DNA of 64,000 nucleotides. Origin: Sanguinoderma infundibulare. Taxonomy: Eukaryota > Basidiomycota > Agaricomycetes > Polyporales > Polyporaceae. The stretch's first letter is position 1. Every line of letters begins with the position of its first letter. The position numbers and the translations under genes are program-made. Below the pieces are notes generated by a model, which was given only the letters and a program-made list of their open reading frames with translations, ran no database searches and was not told where the DNA came from. The stretch covers positions 3,906,001-3,970,000 of the forward strand of contig JAVLRN010000001.1 in assembly GCA_032821775.1 (NCBI GenBank). The letters are read 5' to 3'. Shown in pieces: positions 35,060 through 46,925 of the stretch.

Positions 35060-38000
35060 ATGTTTCCTTCGGTTCTGCTATCGGGGAGCAGGAGTGTGGG
35101 ATGGGGCCCGAGAGGACGACTCTACGTCTCTCACCCACGTCGGTTGGATATACGAGGCCGGGATCCGTTCCGTGTCGCTTCTACTGCCCTCCATGCTTGA
35201 TGCAAGTGTCGGGAAGTTACCCATCGCGGCCTTCGTTTTACGTCTTCCCATCGCTTCGTTCCCGATTTTTCTGTTCGCCGAGGCTGACGTTGCCTTTGTT
35301 GCAGCGCATATGCGGTAGACCGGGTGCGTCGCGCCGGACCACACGCCCAGTGTACGCTTCCGGCGGCGTCGACGGGGTGACGAGCGCAGTTCGTCGTGGC
35401 AAAAGCCTCCCAGACACGTCGTCGGCGACGTCAGCTGACAGCGTTGGATGGGAAGGCGCGCGGCATGCGTTGGACGTTGAGGATTGTCTCTGGGCTGCTC
35501 GGCTGTAACGTATTCTCTTCCTCTATGCACCTCCGTTGAACTCCATATCGATTTATCCTCGGCCTACTGGCCGACGACGAAGACGAAGACGACTCTAATA
35601 CCCCTCAGGCATGCGGCAAAGCGGATAACCCGCGGCGCCGGGCGGGGCGCCGCCGCAAGTCGTTCTCGTCCTCCCATCTTGGGACTGCTCTATCTATTCC
35701 TATCCCTATCCCGGTCTGTCCTCCTGTTGTATGTCTATCAAGCACTCGTCGACGCAACTCTCCCCCTCCCCGAAAACGAACGGTTGATACATGCTTATAC
35801 GCGCATCCTCCCGCTCGAGCTAGGCGCGAACGTCGCCATCCCCACCTCCGAATCCTGTACATATCTCCTCTCCTGGGCCAAGAGCGCTGGCACTCACGCA
35901 TACATGGACCTGTTGTTGCCACACCTCTCGCATTAGAGCCTGCATTCCTCACAATCGCACTTCCTTCCCAACCGCATTACATCCGCACCCGCATCTTCCC
36001 TCTCGCCCATGCTATCTTTTCTTGGTTCCTTCCATCTGGTGCCTTGCCCTGCTTCCCACTCTGCGCATTGTACGATATAGTGTTATTCCCAGCAGCAGTA
36101 GGACAGGCAGGCTGCTGCGCCCCCCCCGTCGCTCCTTTCATTCCCGGTTTATTCTGCCCGTCCTGGTCTGCGTCTCGTCTACACTCGTATGGTTTTGCTC
36201 GTATCTTGTTTTCACGCATCGTCACGTCTCTCGCACTGCATCTCTCTGTGGTATACACATAGCGACCGCGACACACCCCTCCTCTCACACTTAGCCATCT
36301 GCACGTTTTTACACAAGTACGTACTGGCGCCGGAATTCCACCGCTTTGCTCATAGCCTGGGCTCGAGTCTCGACTCCCTCTCGAGCTCGCCTGCGCGTTC
36401 GCGGTGGTCAGCTGATGCGCTCGCTCCAGCCTCCCAGTCGCGAGTCGCGACCACCGGCGGCGGCCTGCCTGCGGTCAGTTAAAAATTTTTCGGCGTTTTC
36501 GCCTCGACGCCGTCGCGCATGCAGCTGTGGCCTGAAGCTCGAAGGTCGCCGCGCAGCGAACATTCCTGATCGTCCTAGATCGCCGTACGTACGCGTGCGT
36601 CTCGTCGGTTTGTACTGTGAGGATCTGCGCCACATTCAGCCTCGGGGAGAGTCTCACGTCCATTACCGCATTGCGCAATGTGCTAAGGACGGCTTGATCA
36701 ACGTCTGCCAGCCACTGCCGTGCACGAGGTGAAGTACGAGTTAGTAGTTAACGTTACTCGGCCTTCCTTTACGAATGGCATGGGACATCCGGTACGTGGT
36801 CGCGTATCTCGGATGCACGTCCGTGTCTTCGTCCCATGGTTCTTTCTGGTTGAGGTTTATTTATTTATTCCCTTCGTTGGTCCCGTCCGCTCACTATCAT
36901 TAATATTGCAGAACTTGCCAGACTTCTAGTATATTTTAGGCACACACCCGAATGGGTATACTCGACTCCTTCTGTTCAGCTTATCTCTCCTCGCGTACGT
37001 ACATGCCAATCCCCCCGGTCTGTAATCATTGACCCGCAACCGGACGCTTTAGAGGGACGGATACAGATGACACGGTACGGTACCTAGGTCCTAGGTACAG
37101 TATCCTCAACCGACCCTCCCGCACACTTCCGTGCGTACGTACAGCGGAAGCCCGAGATTTCCAATATTCAAACGTTCAACGTTCAACGTTCAACTGCGGC
37201 CAGCTCGAAATTTCTTGGCGCCCCCCACCGGCGGTTTCGTGTGCACGTAGACGAGGATGAGGCGGTCATCGATGACGTCGTTTCGTTCCAGCCTTCTGCG
37301 TTCTCGATTCGGCTCGAGCGCGATACGAGCGTGGAAGGAAGATGAACATTGTGACTGTCCGCGCAACCGCGTTCGTCCGTCGCGCCTCTGGTCACAGGTC
37401 TAGTTCCTTACGCATTTATGCCCCGCGTGAGCACAGCTGCTCTCGGCTCTGGAGGATCTCGTGCCTAGTTTTGGGAATCTGACGTTGGTCGCCGCCACCG
37501 CCCGTTTGTGGCGGTCGGCTCGGGTTTGGCGCTGTGCAGGTGCTGCCCCAACACGATCGTGCTTTGAATTTGTCGGCCTGGATAAGGGCTAGTGTCAAGT
37601 GGGCATCGTGGTTCGCGCTCGTTTGAAATCGACGAGGGCGCGTGGCTATGGACCACGGTCTACGCTGAGTCGCGACGCCCGACGGACCGAAAATAACTTG
37701 TGGTACATGTCATTGGTGATGCACGTACTGTTGTAGTGCAGCGCGGCAGTCGTGGGTTGGGCTTCGGCATCGTTCTGCCAAATGGCGTTAGTGGAGGTAC
37801 GAGCCGTAGCAAAGCGCGCAGGAAGCTTTTGCGCGAGTACACACGCACCGAAAGCGTTCTCCGAGACAGTTTGTGGTCGCCTTCCAGGTGACCTGTGGAG
37901 AGAGGTGTGCTGTACATGCGGTGCATCGTTGGAGACGGCCGCTGCAGCCCCGGCGGAAATCGTCCAGAGAAGTGGGGCTCGTCGCCGACGCGCCTGACGC

Positions 38001-39945
38001 CTGACAGCGAACGTTGTGGAGAACGGGAGACGCGAATGCTCGCCGTGGCGGCGGACCTGTCAAGGGTTCACTCACGGGGCCAGCGGTGTTACCAGGTTTG
38101 GAGAGTATTAGAACGTTCCTGGCGTTCTAAGGTTTGACTCCAGCGGTGCGAGAAGTTCGCTGGTTGCCTCCCTCGGGTTGCATTGTACTCCATCCAGCAT
38201 ATTCGCCGCTGCCGCGCAAGGAAACGAAGGGGATTGTCAGGGACCGGGGCGCAACTCGGGTTGCGCGAGCTCGCCAAAGCAGGACGGGGGGTCTTGAAAA
38301 CGACGAGGATCGCTGAAACCGTGTGTTGAAAGTAATCTATGAGAGACCGTAACAGGAAACACGATAAGGAAAGAACTGAAGAAGGCGAGGCTTTGACAGG
38401 AGTCTAAGTCGCCGAGCTGCGATAGGGACACGACGAGTGCACTTCCAAGCCCTAGCAGAATGATAGACTCCAGATTCAAGACCGGTTAACCGCGTCCTCG
38501 TACTTGGGTCCTTCGGCCTCCCCCAATTGGCCGCGCCCACCCCGCGGGCGCATTTGCGCTCGCCAAGGATGGCGATTGTGCTGGGGCGATGGTGCGAGTG
38601 GGCTACGAATAGCCCTGGGTCGTCCACTAGCGCCCGCAGGGGTCTGCTGAGTTCCACGGCCCATCGCGAACGTTGTAAGGCGGGCACGAGGTCGCTTATC
38701 TGAATGGGAGAAGCAGCCTGCTGGGCGATGGCACCCGCGAGTGCGCCACCGCAGGGGTTGTGGTCAACAAATGAGTCTAATCGGACGCGTCGGGGAAGAG
38801 GGGCTCGTCGTGGCCTAGGACACGGACGTGATGGCAACCTTGACCTTCTTCCTGTTCAACGTTTGTCGATCTATTGTTGGGGGAGCTTATAGAGTGAATG
38901 GGATGGAGACGGGGTTGAATTGTCCGGGAAGTTAGAGCGGTTCTGCGGCGAGGCATACTGTGAAAGGTAGTGAAGGGCGGCGTTGATTCCAACGTAACAA
39001 CTACAACCTTGGAGTCCTCCAGAATGCGATGGATGATGTGCCGTCCTGCGTCCTTCGGTGGTCCACCAGACGCGGGAATTCGGATCGATTCTCCACTTCA
39101 GCGGGACCACCAGCCTCAGTCGTTGGGTGGCAGTTCTTAGGAAGCCGTTCTAGTACGCCACCGTCAGAACCCTCTCCGTGCGCGCGACGCGCTGCTGTCA
39201 ATCGTAGCCCGCCAGCCCAGCAGAACGCGATCGGTTGTAGAGGAACGCACCTTTAGCTTGCCTTTAGCCTCTCCTGTTACAGCCTGTTACTCGAGTGCCA
39301 TGGTCAGGTGCGACACAGACCGTCCACGCGGTGGTTTAGTTGGCCATCGGACCCATCTGTGGATCAGAGCGGAAGAGCCTCCAAGTGGTAAGTGTAGATT
39401 GGGGGAGTCGAGGTTGGGAGAAAGGCCAAAAGTGAGACAGTCACGAGATCAGGCCAGCGGGATTGGAAGCGCCCGTCCCTGTGCATGTCTCGGCGCATCG
39501 CGCGAAAGTTGAAACCACGTCCGTCGTCGTTCTGCAAAGACATCACAATATAGGCCCTTGAGTCGCATCCACGCTGCGTTTGGAGCCTAGGTTTCCGGGC
39601 GATTGGTTATCGTAAGCGGGGTGAGCACAAATGTCTTCTAGTTTCAATGCCGGTGTTCGTACTCAATTGAGCATTTACGAACTATCCACAGGATGGGATT
39701 GTGTACCAGAGAGTGTGCGCGGGGCACGTCTTCCTCAGAGGAACATCTATCAACCACCTCTCTGGCAGTAGGACACACTGAGGTGATCAAGAGCAAATTA
39801 AACCTCCGTTGAGGTGCGCCTATCGCCGCATCCTGTCCCCGTCTGCTAGAAGGCTTGGCGTCTGAGTCGGACGCAAGTCCCCGTACCCCTTCTGGAGCTC
39901 GCGCTCCTGAGTCCTGACGCACCGAGAGCCCCTTATGTACTAATC
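35060..39945. other. Gene-poor region of about 4.9 kb
   Basis: The first 260 bases may be the last intron and terminal exon of the CBM21 gene. Beyond that no recognisable coding sequence, RNA or mobile element was found. Short palindromic GTAC/CTAGG clusters occur at 37075-37105. A 7-bp tandem repeat lies at 37171-37194. Confidence 0.45.
37171..37194. repeat. Short tandem repeat, 7-bp unit AACGTTC
   Basis: Three perfect copies of AACGTTC followed by AAC. The unit contains the palindrome AACGTT. No gene is close. Confidence 0.85.
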
Positions 39946-41885
39946 ATGACGGGTGACTACAGCCTTTTCAGATGTATCACGCTCTCACCTTTGTCTCTGC
40001 CATTTCGCCAGCATATGCACATGCACCCCGCGCTCACAGTATCCGACATCGTGTACGAAATCTTCGAGCAATGTTCATCATCTCCTTCGACACTGGCTAG
40101 AGCCTCTCGAACTTGCAAGACTTTCGCGTCCCCCGCTTCCGAAATCCTCTGGCGTTGCCCACCCGCCGGACTGTCTCATATCGTCGGGACGTTCTCTTGT
40201 TGGATTTGGCAGTGCGTGGTCATGGATGCCACTACGGGACGGTTACACAATAGTAGGGTGAGTTGCATCCCAGCCCCTATTGCCCTCGCCATGTCTTGAT
40301 TAAGCATTATCAGGAACTCGAGTTCTCGGAAACTCAATGGGCACAATTCGAACGTCTCGCACGACGCATCCACGTCTTCCAATTCTCGGAAGTGGATGAC
40401 GATATCGGCGACGATACGATACGCGTCTTCGCTGCTCGATACAGCCGTCGACCTATGCTCCCCAATTTGCGCAAATTGATCTGGAAGGCGCGGGCTCTGA
40501 GTTCCCACTCGGAACACCGGCTTCTGCATTCGCTTTGCCTCTCTCCCGTGTTGGCGACTTTCTCCATCACCCCTGTACCAGGACTGTCTGGTAGCATGGC
40601 CGTACCTCGCGATCTGGCAGTCGTCGCCGACGTTCGACCGGAACTCGCTCGCCTTGAAGCAACCTTGTCCACCATGGACAGAGCCGAGGAACGGATCTTC
40701 AAGACCTTCAGGAACCTGCGCACCCTCTGCCTGGCGAGCGCATCCGACGGCTTGTGGCGCGACTTGTTCAGCTTCGCGCGCCTTGAAGAGTTTCAATGCA
40801 ACCATCTCAGGCTCGAGCCGCCTCGTGAAGGTATCGCTCCGTTCCCCGCTGGCTTCCCGGCACTCGAACGGCTCACTGTCGGATCGACGACCGGCGACCT
40901 GCCGACGTTTGTCAAGATGTTGTCGTCCATATCCTCCACGACTCTCACGTCCATCGTGCTCTCCATACCGGACGGGGGATCGCCTAGCAGCGCGTACGAG
41001 CAGATAGGGAAGCTCGGCCAGCTCGTGGCGTTCCAACGGCTGCGCGAGCTGAACCTGACGGTCAGCATCCACCCATCGGGAACTTGGGAGGGCGTCGCGT
41101 TCGCAGAAATCCTCAGGCACTTCCTGCACCTTCGCGAGCTCCGAGAATTCAAGTTGACGGTGTGTACTGGGGAGCACTGCAAGCTATCCGACGAGGACAT
41201 TGCGGATGTTGGCAGGGCGTGGCCGAAGCTATCTTGTCTAATGATCGAATGCCTCTATGCCCGTAAACGAGATCAACGACCCTCTCTGTGTTCCCTGGTG
41301 TCGCTAGCGGAAGGTTGCCGCGATCTGATCGCGATCGACGTCGAGTTCGCGAACGTCACTCAACGCGAGGTGCGCCGCCTGGAAGCTCGAGCCGCGTCTG
41401 GGCAGACTCAAACGGCATTGCGAAGGCTCATACCCCCCTCAACACAACTGGCCTTTCCCGAGAATTTTTGTCATCGCGTGGTCATCGCCGATGTGTACAG
41501 GACCTCCCGTGCACTGCGGACGCTCTTTCCGAATTTGAGGGGAGAGTGCCGGCCGGTAGGCTCGGGGTGCTGCGCGCGACACAACTCGTCGTACGTGAGG
41601 ACAGACGACGGCGTACTGCTTTTGCGAACGCTCAATGGAAGCCAGCCACGGCCGCGCCGCGGCTGGCTCTGTCGCGCGCCCTTCACCTTCGTATTATGTA
41701 CGCTCGCGCGAGTCCGCGACGCGTTCACCAGCGGCACGCTGTTCAAGTTCTTGTGGGACGTCCTCTGGTCACTCGTGGAGGTTGTGCTGTGGTGTTGCGC
41801 CATGCCCTTCTTGTGCGTGATCTGTGTGGTGCATTGTCTGTATGACCTTCTATGGTTCGAACTGCTAGGACGTGGTATTTACTAG
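39946..41885 (+). CDS. F-box/LRR-like protein with hydrophobic C-terminus (intact copy)
   Basis: Two exons (39946-40257 and 40314-41885) give 627 residues. The F-box lies at about residues 25-70 (ALTVSDIVYEIFEQC, CKTFASPASEILWR). It is followed by ETQWAQFERLARRIHVF and a long LRR-like region with ALERLTV, LTSIVLSIPDG, FQRLRELNLTV and LRHFLHLRELREFKLTV. The C-terminal 90 residues are hydrophobic (VLWCCAMPFLCVICVVHCLYDLLW) and could form one or two membrane helices, which is unusual for an F-box protein. The start at 39946 was chosen because its CITLSP aligns with QITLSP of the copy at 17720-19137. F-box proteins recruit substrates to SCF (Skp1-cullin-F-box) ubiquitin ligases. This is the only undamaged copy of four loci plus one small relic in the window. 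Confidence 0.83.
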
Positions 41886-42158
41886 TTCTGTCATGTGGCT
41901 CGAATGTGCCTAGTCGCACGATCATCACCTCGCCCCTGCCAGTGTTAATATTGCCCGGTGCGACCATGTCGTCCCCCCTTCAAACTCCGCTGATCCGCGA
42001 CCAACTGAAGTAAGTACGTCCATGTATCCATATACCCCTGCTCACGGAGTGTTGATAGGGGACCGAGCGACCTCGATATTACCGCGACATGAGCCGAGAG
42101 AACAGCGCCCATCCCTCCCCCACCTCCCTCAAACTCGGAGCATTCTGCCCACACCCCA

Positions 42159-43880
42159 ATGCACCCTGCACTCACTCACAGTACTCGACATCTTGTACGA
42201 AATCTTCGAGTAATGTTCATCATCTCGTTCAACCCTCGCCAAAGCCGCTCGAACTTGCGAGGCTTTCGCCGGCCTCGCCTCCGAAATCCTCTGGCGTTAC
42301 CGACCCGGCGGGTTGTCTCGCTTCATCGACTTGGAGACATACGGACTTCATCATCAATACCGCCGAGGGACCGTGGCACCAGTATCGCAAGGTCAGTTAC
42401 TGCCCACCCCATATCACTAACAGACCATGACCTGATTACGCGATATCTAGAGCTTGAATTGTCGGAAATTCAATGGGCACAATTCGAGCGTCTGGAAAGG
42501 CGCATCCATGTCTTCCAATATTCGCATGCCGATCTCGAGATCGGTGAAGACACGATACGCCTTCTCGTAGCACGATACAGCGACAGACCGATGTTCCCCA
42601 ACTTGCGGGAATTGCGGTGGGAGGTGCGGGACAGCCGTCCTTCAGCCACCTTGATTCTGAAGTTGCTGAGTCGCTCTCTCGATGCTGGCGACTTTCTCTA
42701 TCACCGACATATGGGATCGGTCCAATCGTCGCACCGCTCCGCTTCGCCATCTATCTATCGTTGTCGAGACTCGGCTGAATCTCGCCCACCTCGATGGACC
42801 CGTCCTCACTCGAGCCGAGGAACAGGTTTTGAAGCACTTCAAGAATTTGCGGACCCTCTCCCTGGAGGGTGCATCTATCGGCCTGTGTAGCGACATATGC
42901 AGTTTTTCGCACATAAAAGAGTTTATATGCGACTACCTCACGCTCTATGACTCTCATCACATGGACCCGTTCCCTCCTGGTTTCCCCGCGCTCGAACGGC
43001 TCACTCTTAATAAAGCCGTAAGAACTAGCGACCTGCCGATATTTGTCAAGATGTTGCCGTCCATGTCTTACACCAGGCTCACATCCGTAGTGCTCTCTCT
43101 GCCCGACGACGGACTGCGTGGCAGCGCGTACGAGCAGATAGCGAAGCTCGGCTAGCTCACGGCGTTTCAGCGGCTGCCCGAGCTGAGCATGATGGTCAAC
43201 CTTTACTACCAGTACGTCGGTCCTCGACACAACGGGACCGGCGGAGGCCGTCGCTGTCGCAGACATCCTCAGGCACTTCCTGCGTCTACGCCAGCTGCAA
43301 GAGTTCACCTTGAGGGTGCGTTTCGAGAAATTCTGGGCTCGACCACGGACGCTATGCCGCTTGTCCGACGAGGACATCGCCATCATTGGCACGGCGTGGC
43401 CGCACCTGACGACCGAGCGCGAGGTTGACCCCACCGACAAGAACGTATTCAGCCAAGGCCTGTCGTCCTTGTGTTGGACTCGCTGTGACCCGTACAATGC
43501 ATTCCGCAATCGCATAGCCCAGGCCGACGTGGACAGGGTGGCCTATTCCCGACGAACGCTCTTCCCGAATTTGAAGGGAGAAGTAGGCCCGGCGTTTGTT
43601 GCAGGAGGAAAAGAACATGCCATGGATCGATAGTTGCTGGCTTTTATGGGCATTGGTCCGTGACTAGGGCGCGATTTATCGCTGTGGACTCGTAGGACGC
43701 TACGCGCTCTGCACGCTCGTGTGGCTCCACAAGGCATTGTTTTCCCTCTGGCTGGTCAATTTTGCGTGGTGTGTTTGCTCGGTGCCCTGCGGCGTAATAG
43801 TCTTGTGCATTCTGGGTTCTGCGGCCCTGCGATCGGTATACTGTATCTCTTGTTCAGGTACTGCTTTTGAGGAATCTGTG
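42159..43880 (+). pseudogene. F-box/LRR-like gene, broken tandem copy
   Basis: This copy follows the intact F-box gene head to tail. The start MHPALT is followed by a 4-bp duplication (CTCACTCAC in place of CTCAC) that shifts the frame before the F-box core. In the proper frame, EIFEQC has become EIFE-stop (CAA to TAA). The intron after YRK is still recognisable. In the LRR part 42682-43155 is open (LATFSITDIWDRS through YEQIAKLG), then a CAG to TAG stop occurs where the intact copy has QLVAFQRL. After another frame change the C-terminal piece ILRHFLRLRQLQEFTLRV to NLKGEVGP continues, and hydrophobic pieces like the intact copy's tail reach about 43880. Confidence 0.85.
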
Positions 43881-44441
43881 CTGCCATTTGACCCAGTGCA
43901 GGTGTTGTCGTGGTGTATTGCGATAGGTAGTGTGCAATCATCTCCGAGCCGCTCTCAGACTGTTGGAATCTCGTCGAGGCTTACCAACCGCATCCTTGCT
44001 GATCAACTTAAATCCGTATTGTATAATAGCATCTACTGTGTAGTCAATACACCGCCGTCATCAGTCACAACGTCGATATGATGCCACCGCCAGCTGTACA
44101 GTAAGCCGAGTCCAGCACTTCGAGATGACGCAAATACAGACAATCGAGCAGCATGGCCTCCAGAGGTAAGTCACCCCAGGATATAAAGTAAACGAACGGG
44201 AGTCTCGTTCTCGACGACCCAAAGGAAAAAGTGCGAAATCCAAACCGACCACTGCCACGGACACAATTGTACACGAGCCATATCCAGCGAGAACGAGAGG
44301 TTACATGAGAGTCGCATCCGAGGGAAGCAAATGACGGCCCTTTTTCTGCACATCTGCAGTCAGCACTGAGTCGTCTGACAGCAGGAGGAATCAAGAAAAC
44401 GATTACGCACATGAGAGTCCCCGGATCCCAAGGACCATCAA
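43881..44441. other. Intergenic region before receptor-like gene R1
   Basis: Convergent 3' flanks of the F-box pseudogene and R1. No gene is recognised. Confidence 0.5.
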
Positions 44442-45926
44442 TCACCTCTGCAGCGGCGCCGACGCGGGATCGTACAGAGGCGGCGCTTCGGCGAATGCTA
44501 TGTCGTGCATCTCCTGCCTCATCCGCATCCTCTCCATCTCCGCCTGCAACCTCGCCACCTGCTCCAGGAGATTCGCGTCCGGCGGAGAAGAGGAAGGGCC
44601 GGCAGTCGGCCCCGCACCAGTAGTAGCCGCTGTGGAAATTGGTGGCTCCTCGCTCGCATCCTCCGAGACCTCCGAGCTCTGCGAAGACTCGTGGCGCCGC
44701 TCGCTTGGGAGACGTCGCAAAGGCTGGAGCGGGGCCGTAGAGACGAGGGCGCTGGAGTTCAACCACTCCGCCGTCGCCCGCCGGCGGGATGGGGACCGGA
44801 GAGAGTGCACGGAGCTCGAACGCGAGAGCGTTTCTGGATTGATGGTGCCCGGAGTGATGTGGATCAGCGGGGAAGCCGAGTTCGGTTCCGACACGGCGTC
44901 GGACTGGGAGCTCTGGGCTGTGTCCCGCCGTTGCTGGTAATGGCCGTTCTCCACCCCACGCTTCTCCTTCGCCGGTTCGTCGGCGCGGGCGTGCCTCCTG
45001 CACATCCAGAATGCGGCGATGGCGAGGATGAGCAGGGCCGCGAACCCCCCGGCCATGACGCCCGCGATGAGCTTCACGGGGACTCCGGCATGCGTTGAAG
45101 TCCCGGTGGCCGCTCCGGAGGTCGACGAATTCGTAATCGATCCCGAGGCTGAGGGAGGGTTCGAAAAGGCGGAATTGGATGAGGATGGTTGGGACTCGGA
45201 CGTGACGGGCGTTGCGGGTTTCGCAGTGGAGACAGCTGTCCTAATGGACGTGGACGGCGAAGTCGAAGTTGTCTGAACCACAGAGGTGGATATCGTAGTG
45301 GAAGTGGTATCGGTAACGCTCGTATCGGTGACGACGATGTTCGACGTACTGGTTTCGGTTGTGATTGTCGGTGGAACGAAAGGCGAAGGCGAGTCTGTGA
45401 TTCCATCGTCGAACATGTACACGACCTTGTCGAAGAGGACCAAGGAGTCACCGGGCACGCTGACGACAAGCGTATGGGATACGTTCGGCAGGTCCTCGGT
45501 GTCGAACACAACCTGGTTGTAGTCGTAGTCCGTGGTGTCCCTCGGGGAGCTCGTGTACGAGACAGAGTCCCCATCGTCCACCTGGAAGACTAGGTTGGTG
45601 ACTGTCGTGGCCGCGCCGGACACGCTGTTTGCGAGGATATTGAACACTTGGATCCGGGTCCCAGTAAACGGAATCGTAATCGTGAACGGCGCGGGATCCG
45701 ACGTTGTATGCGTTGTTTCGTGCCATGTTCCACCATAGACCTGCGACTTATCTAGATGGACTAGACAGCCGTTGCAATCGCCAGGGGACCAGTTCTGGGA
45801 TGGAGAGTAGGTGATACGCGGAGCGGCATCGTCAATGGTAGTAGTTTGCGGTAAACAAGCCACACCAACCGCCACCAAGAGTGTGTAGCAGTGGTATACG
45901 TGCCACGCATGTCGGCGTGCGAACAT
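44442..45926 (-). CDS. R1: type I membrane protein, galactose-binding-like ectodomain, PPxY tail
   Basis: This intronless frame of 494 residues starts at the ATG 45926. A signal peptide leads into the ectodomain. It carries IDDAAPRITYSP, a CxxC pair (DCNGC), GGTWHETTHT, a beta-strand pattern FTGTRIQVFNILAN, and SLVLFDKVVYMF. This fits the galactose-binding-like beta-sandwich found in a large Agaricomycete family of surface proteins. A long Thr/Ser stalk follows, then one transmembrane helix at about residues 280-305 (LIAGVMAGGFAALLILAIAAF) and an RRH stop-transfer signal. The cytoplasmic tail is Ser-rich and ends in a coiled coil (LLEQVARLQAEMERMRMRQE) and APPLYDPAS, a PPxY motif that could bind WW domains such as those of Nedd4/Rsp5 ligases. 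Ligand and partners are unknown. Confidence 0.82.
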   Translation of the reverse strand: MFARRHAWHVYHCYTLLVAVGVACLPQTTTIDDAAPRITYSPSQNWSPGDCNGCLVHLDKSQVYGGTWHETTHTTSDPAPFTITIPFTGTRIQVFNILANSVSGAATTVTNLVFQVDDGDSVSYTSSPRDTTDYDYNQVVFDTEDLPNVSHTLVVSVPGDSLVLFDKVVYMFDDGITDSPSPFVPPTITTETSTSNIVVTDTSVTDTTSTTISTSVVQTTSTSPSTSIRTAVSTAKPATPVTSESQPSSSNSAFSNPPSASGSITNSSTSGAATGTSTHAGVPVKLIAGVMAGGFAALLILAIAAFWMCRRHARADEPAKEKRGVENGHYQQRRDTAQSSQSDAVSEPNSASPLIHITPGTINPETLSRSSSVHSLRSPSRRRATAEWLNSSALVSTAPLQPLRRLPSERRHESSQSSEVSEDASEEPPISTAATTGAGPTAGPSSSPPDANLLEQVARLQAEMERMRMRQEMHDIAFAEAPPLYDPASAPLQR

Positions 45927-46925
45927 ATGGGGGAGTCGAATGAGCGAAGGTCTGGCGTAGAGAAGAACGGTAACGACTGTTGGGGGAGAAAGGAGAAAGA
46001 CCCATCCTACTCACTAGCACAGGTCAACCCTGGTCAAATGCGGCTCTGATATACATCGCCTCTTCCTCGCGCCCGAGTAAACCTAGGGCAGTCTTCTAAA
46101 GATGATGATATATCCCGTCAACGAAGTAGATGATGGGGATAACGGGATGTATAATTACCTCGCTGGCTACTCTGGGAAGCTCACACCCATGTGCCACATG
46201 ATTACGCTGCCCCCATCCTTTCCATGTGTCCCAGGAGTCTAGCAGCATGTGTAAGGCACCAGAGACGAACGGCAGCAAAGACAGAAAGGCCGGTGAAAGG
46301 CTCCCGCCGAGTCGGATGACGCCGCACGAGAACGTTCATCAATTGAAACCGCAGCGGCGGTCGGAGAACACCAGGTAGTACTCTATTATCAACTGTCCCC
46401 TGTATCATGAGTGCTCAGAGAAGCTAGGGGCTTGAAGGCGAGTACTCGGGACAAGTCATTCATAGACACTTCAACCCTTTGGACCGTGCATGGGGAAGAG
46501 TGAGATACTTGACATGTCCCATTAAGCCTCAAGGGGCCCTGTAGCCTCCCCCGGTTGCTTCCTCCTTCGTCCTTCGCACAAGGTTTGGATATGTCACGAT
46601 ATGACAGTTCGGACCAGATGTGATTGTGATTCAATTGTTGATCAACTGAAACACAAGCTTGCGGTCAACATTCAACCATGTTGTAAAGGAGACCAACGTA
46701 CCACAGAGTCGCTGTAAACGAGAGGACGTCGGCATACTAAGTACAGGCCGGACCACCTCTGGAAGGGTCGCAAGACGCGCATGAGCGTTCTCGCCAAAAC
46801 AACAGACATCGGCCGCCAGGCGCCCGGAAACAGCTAGGATCACATTTATCGCAATCACCGTCAGCATCACGAACAGAATAGAAGGCAGCCAAAGCAACAC
46901 ACCTCACAGCCGACCCTGACGACTA
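45927..46925. other. Spacer between R1 and R2
   Basis: About 1 kb with the R1 promoter side and R2 3' flank. A hydrophobic minus-strand frame (46631-46900) has no family features and is not called. Confidence 0.45.
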
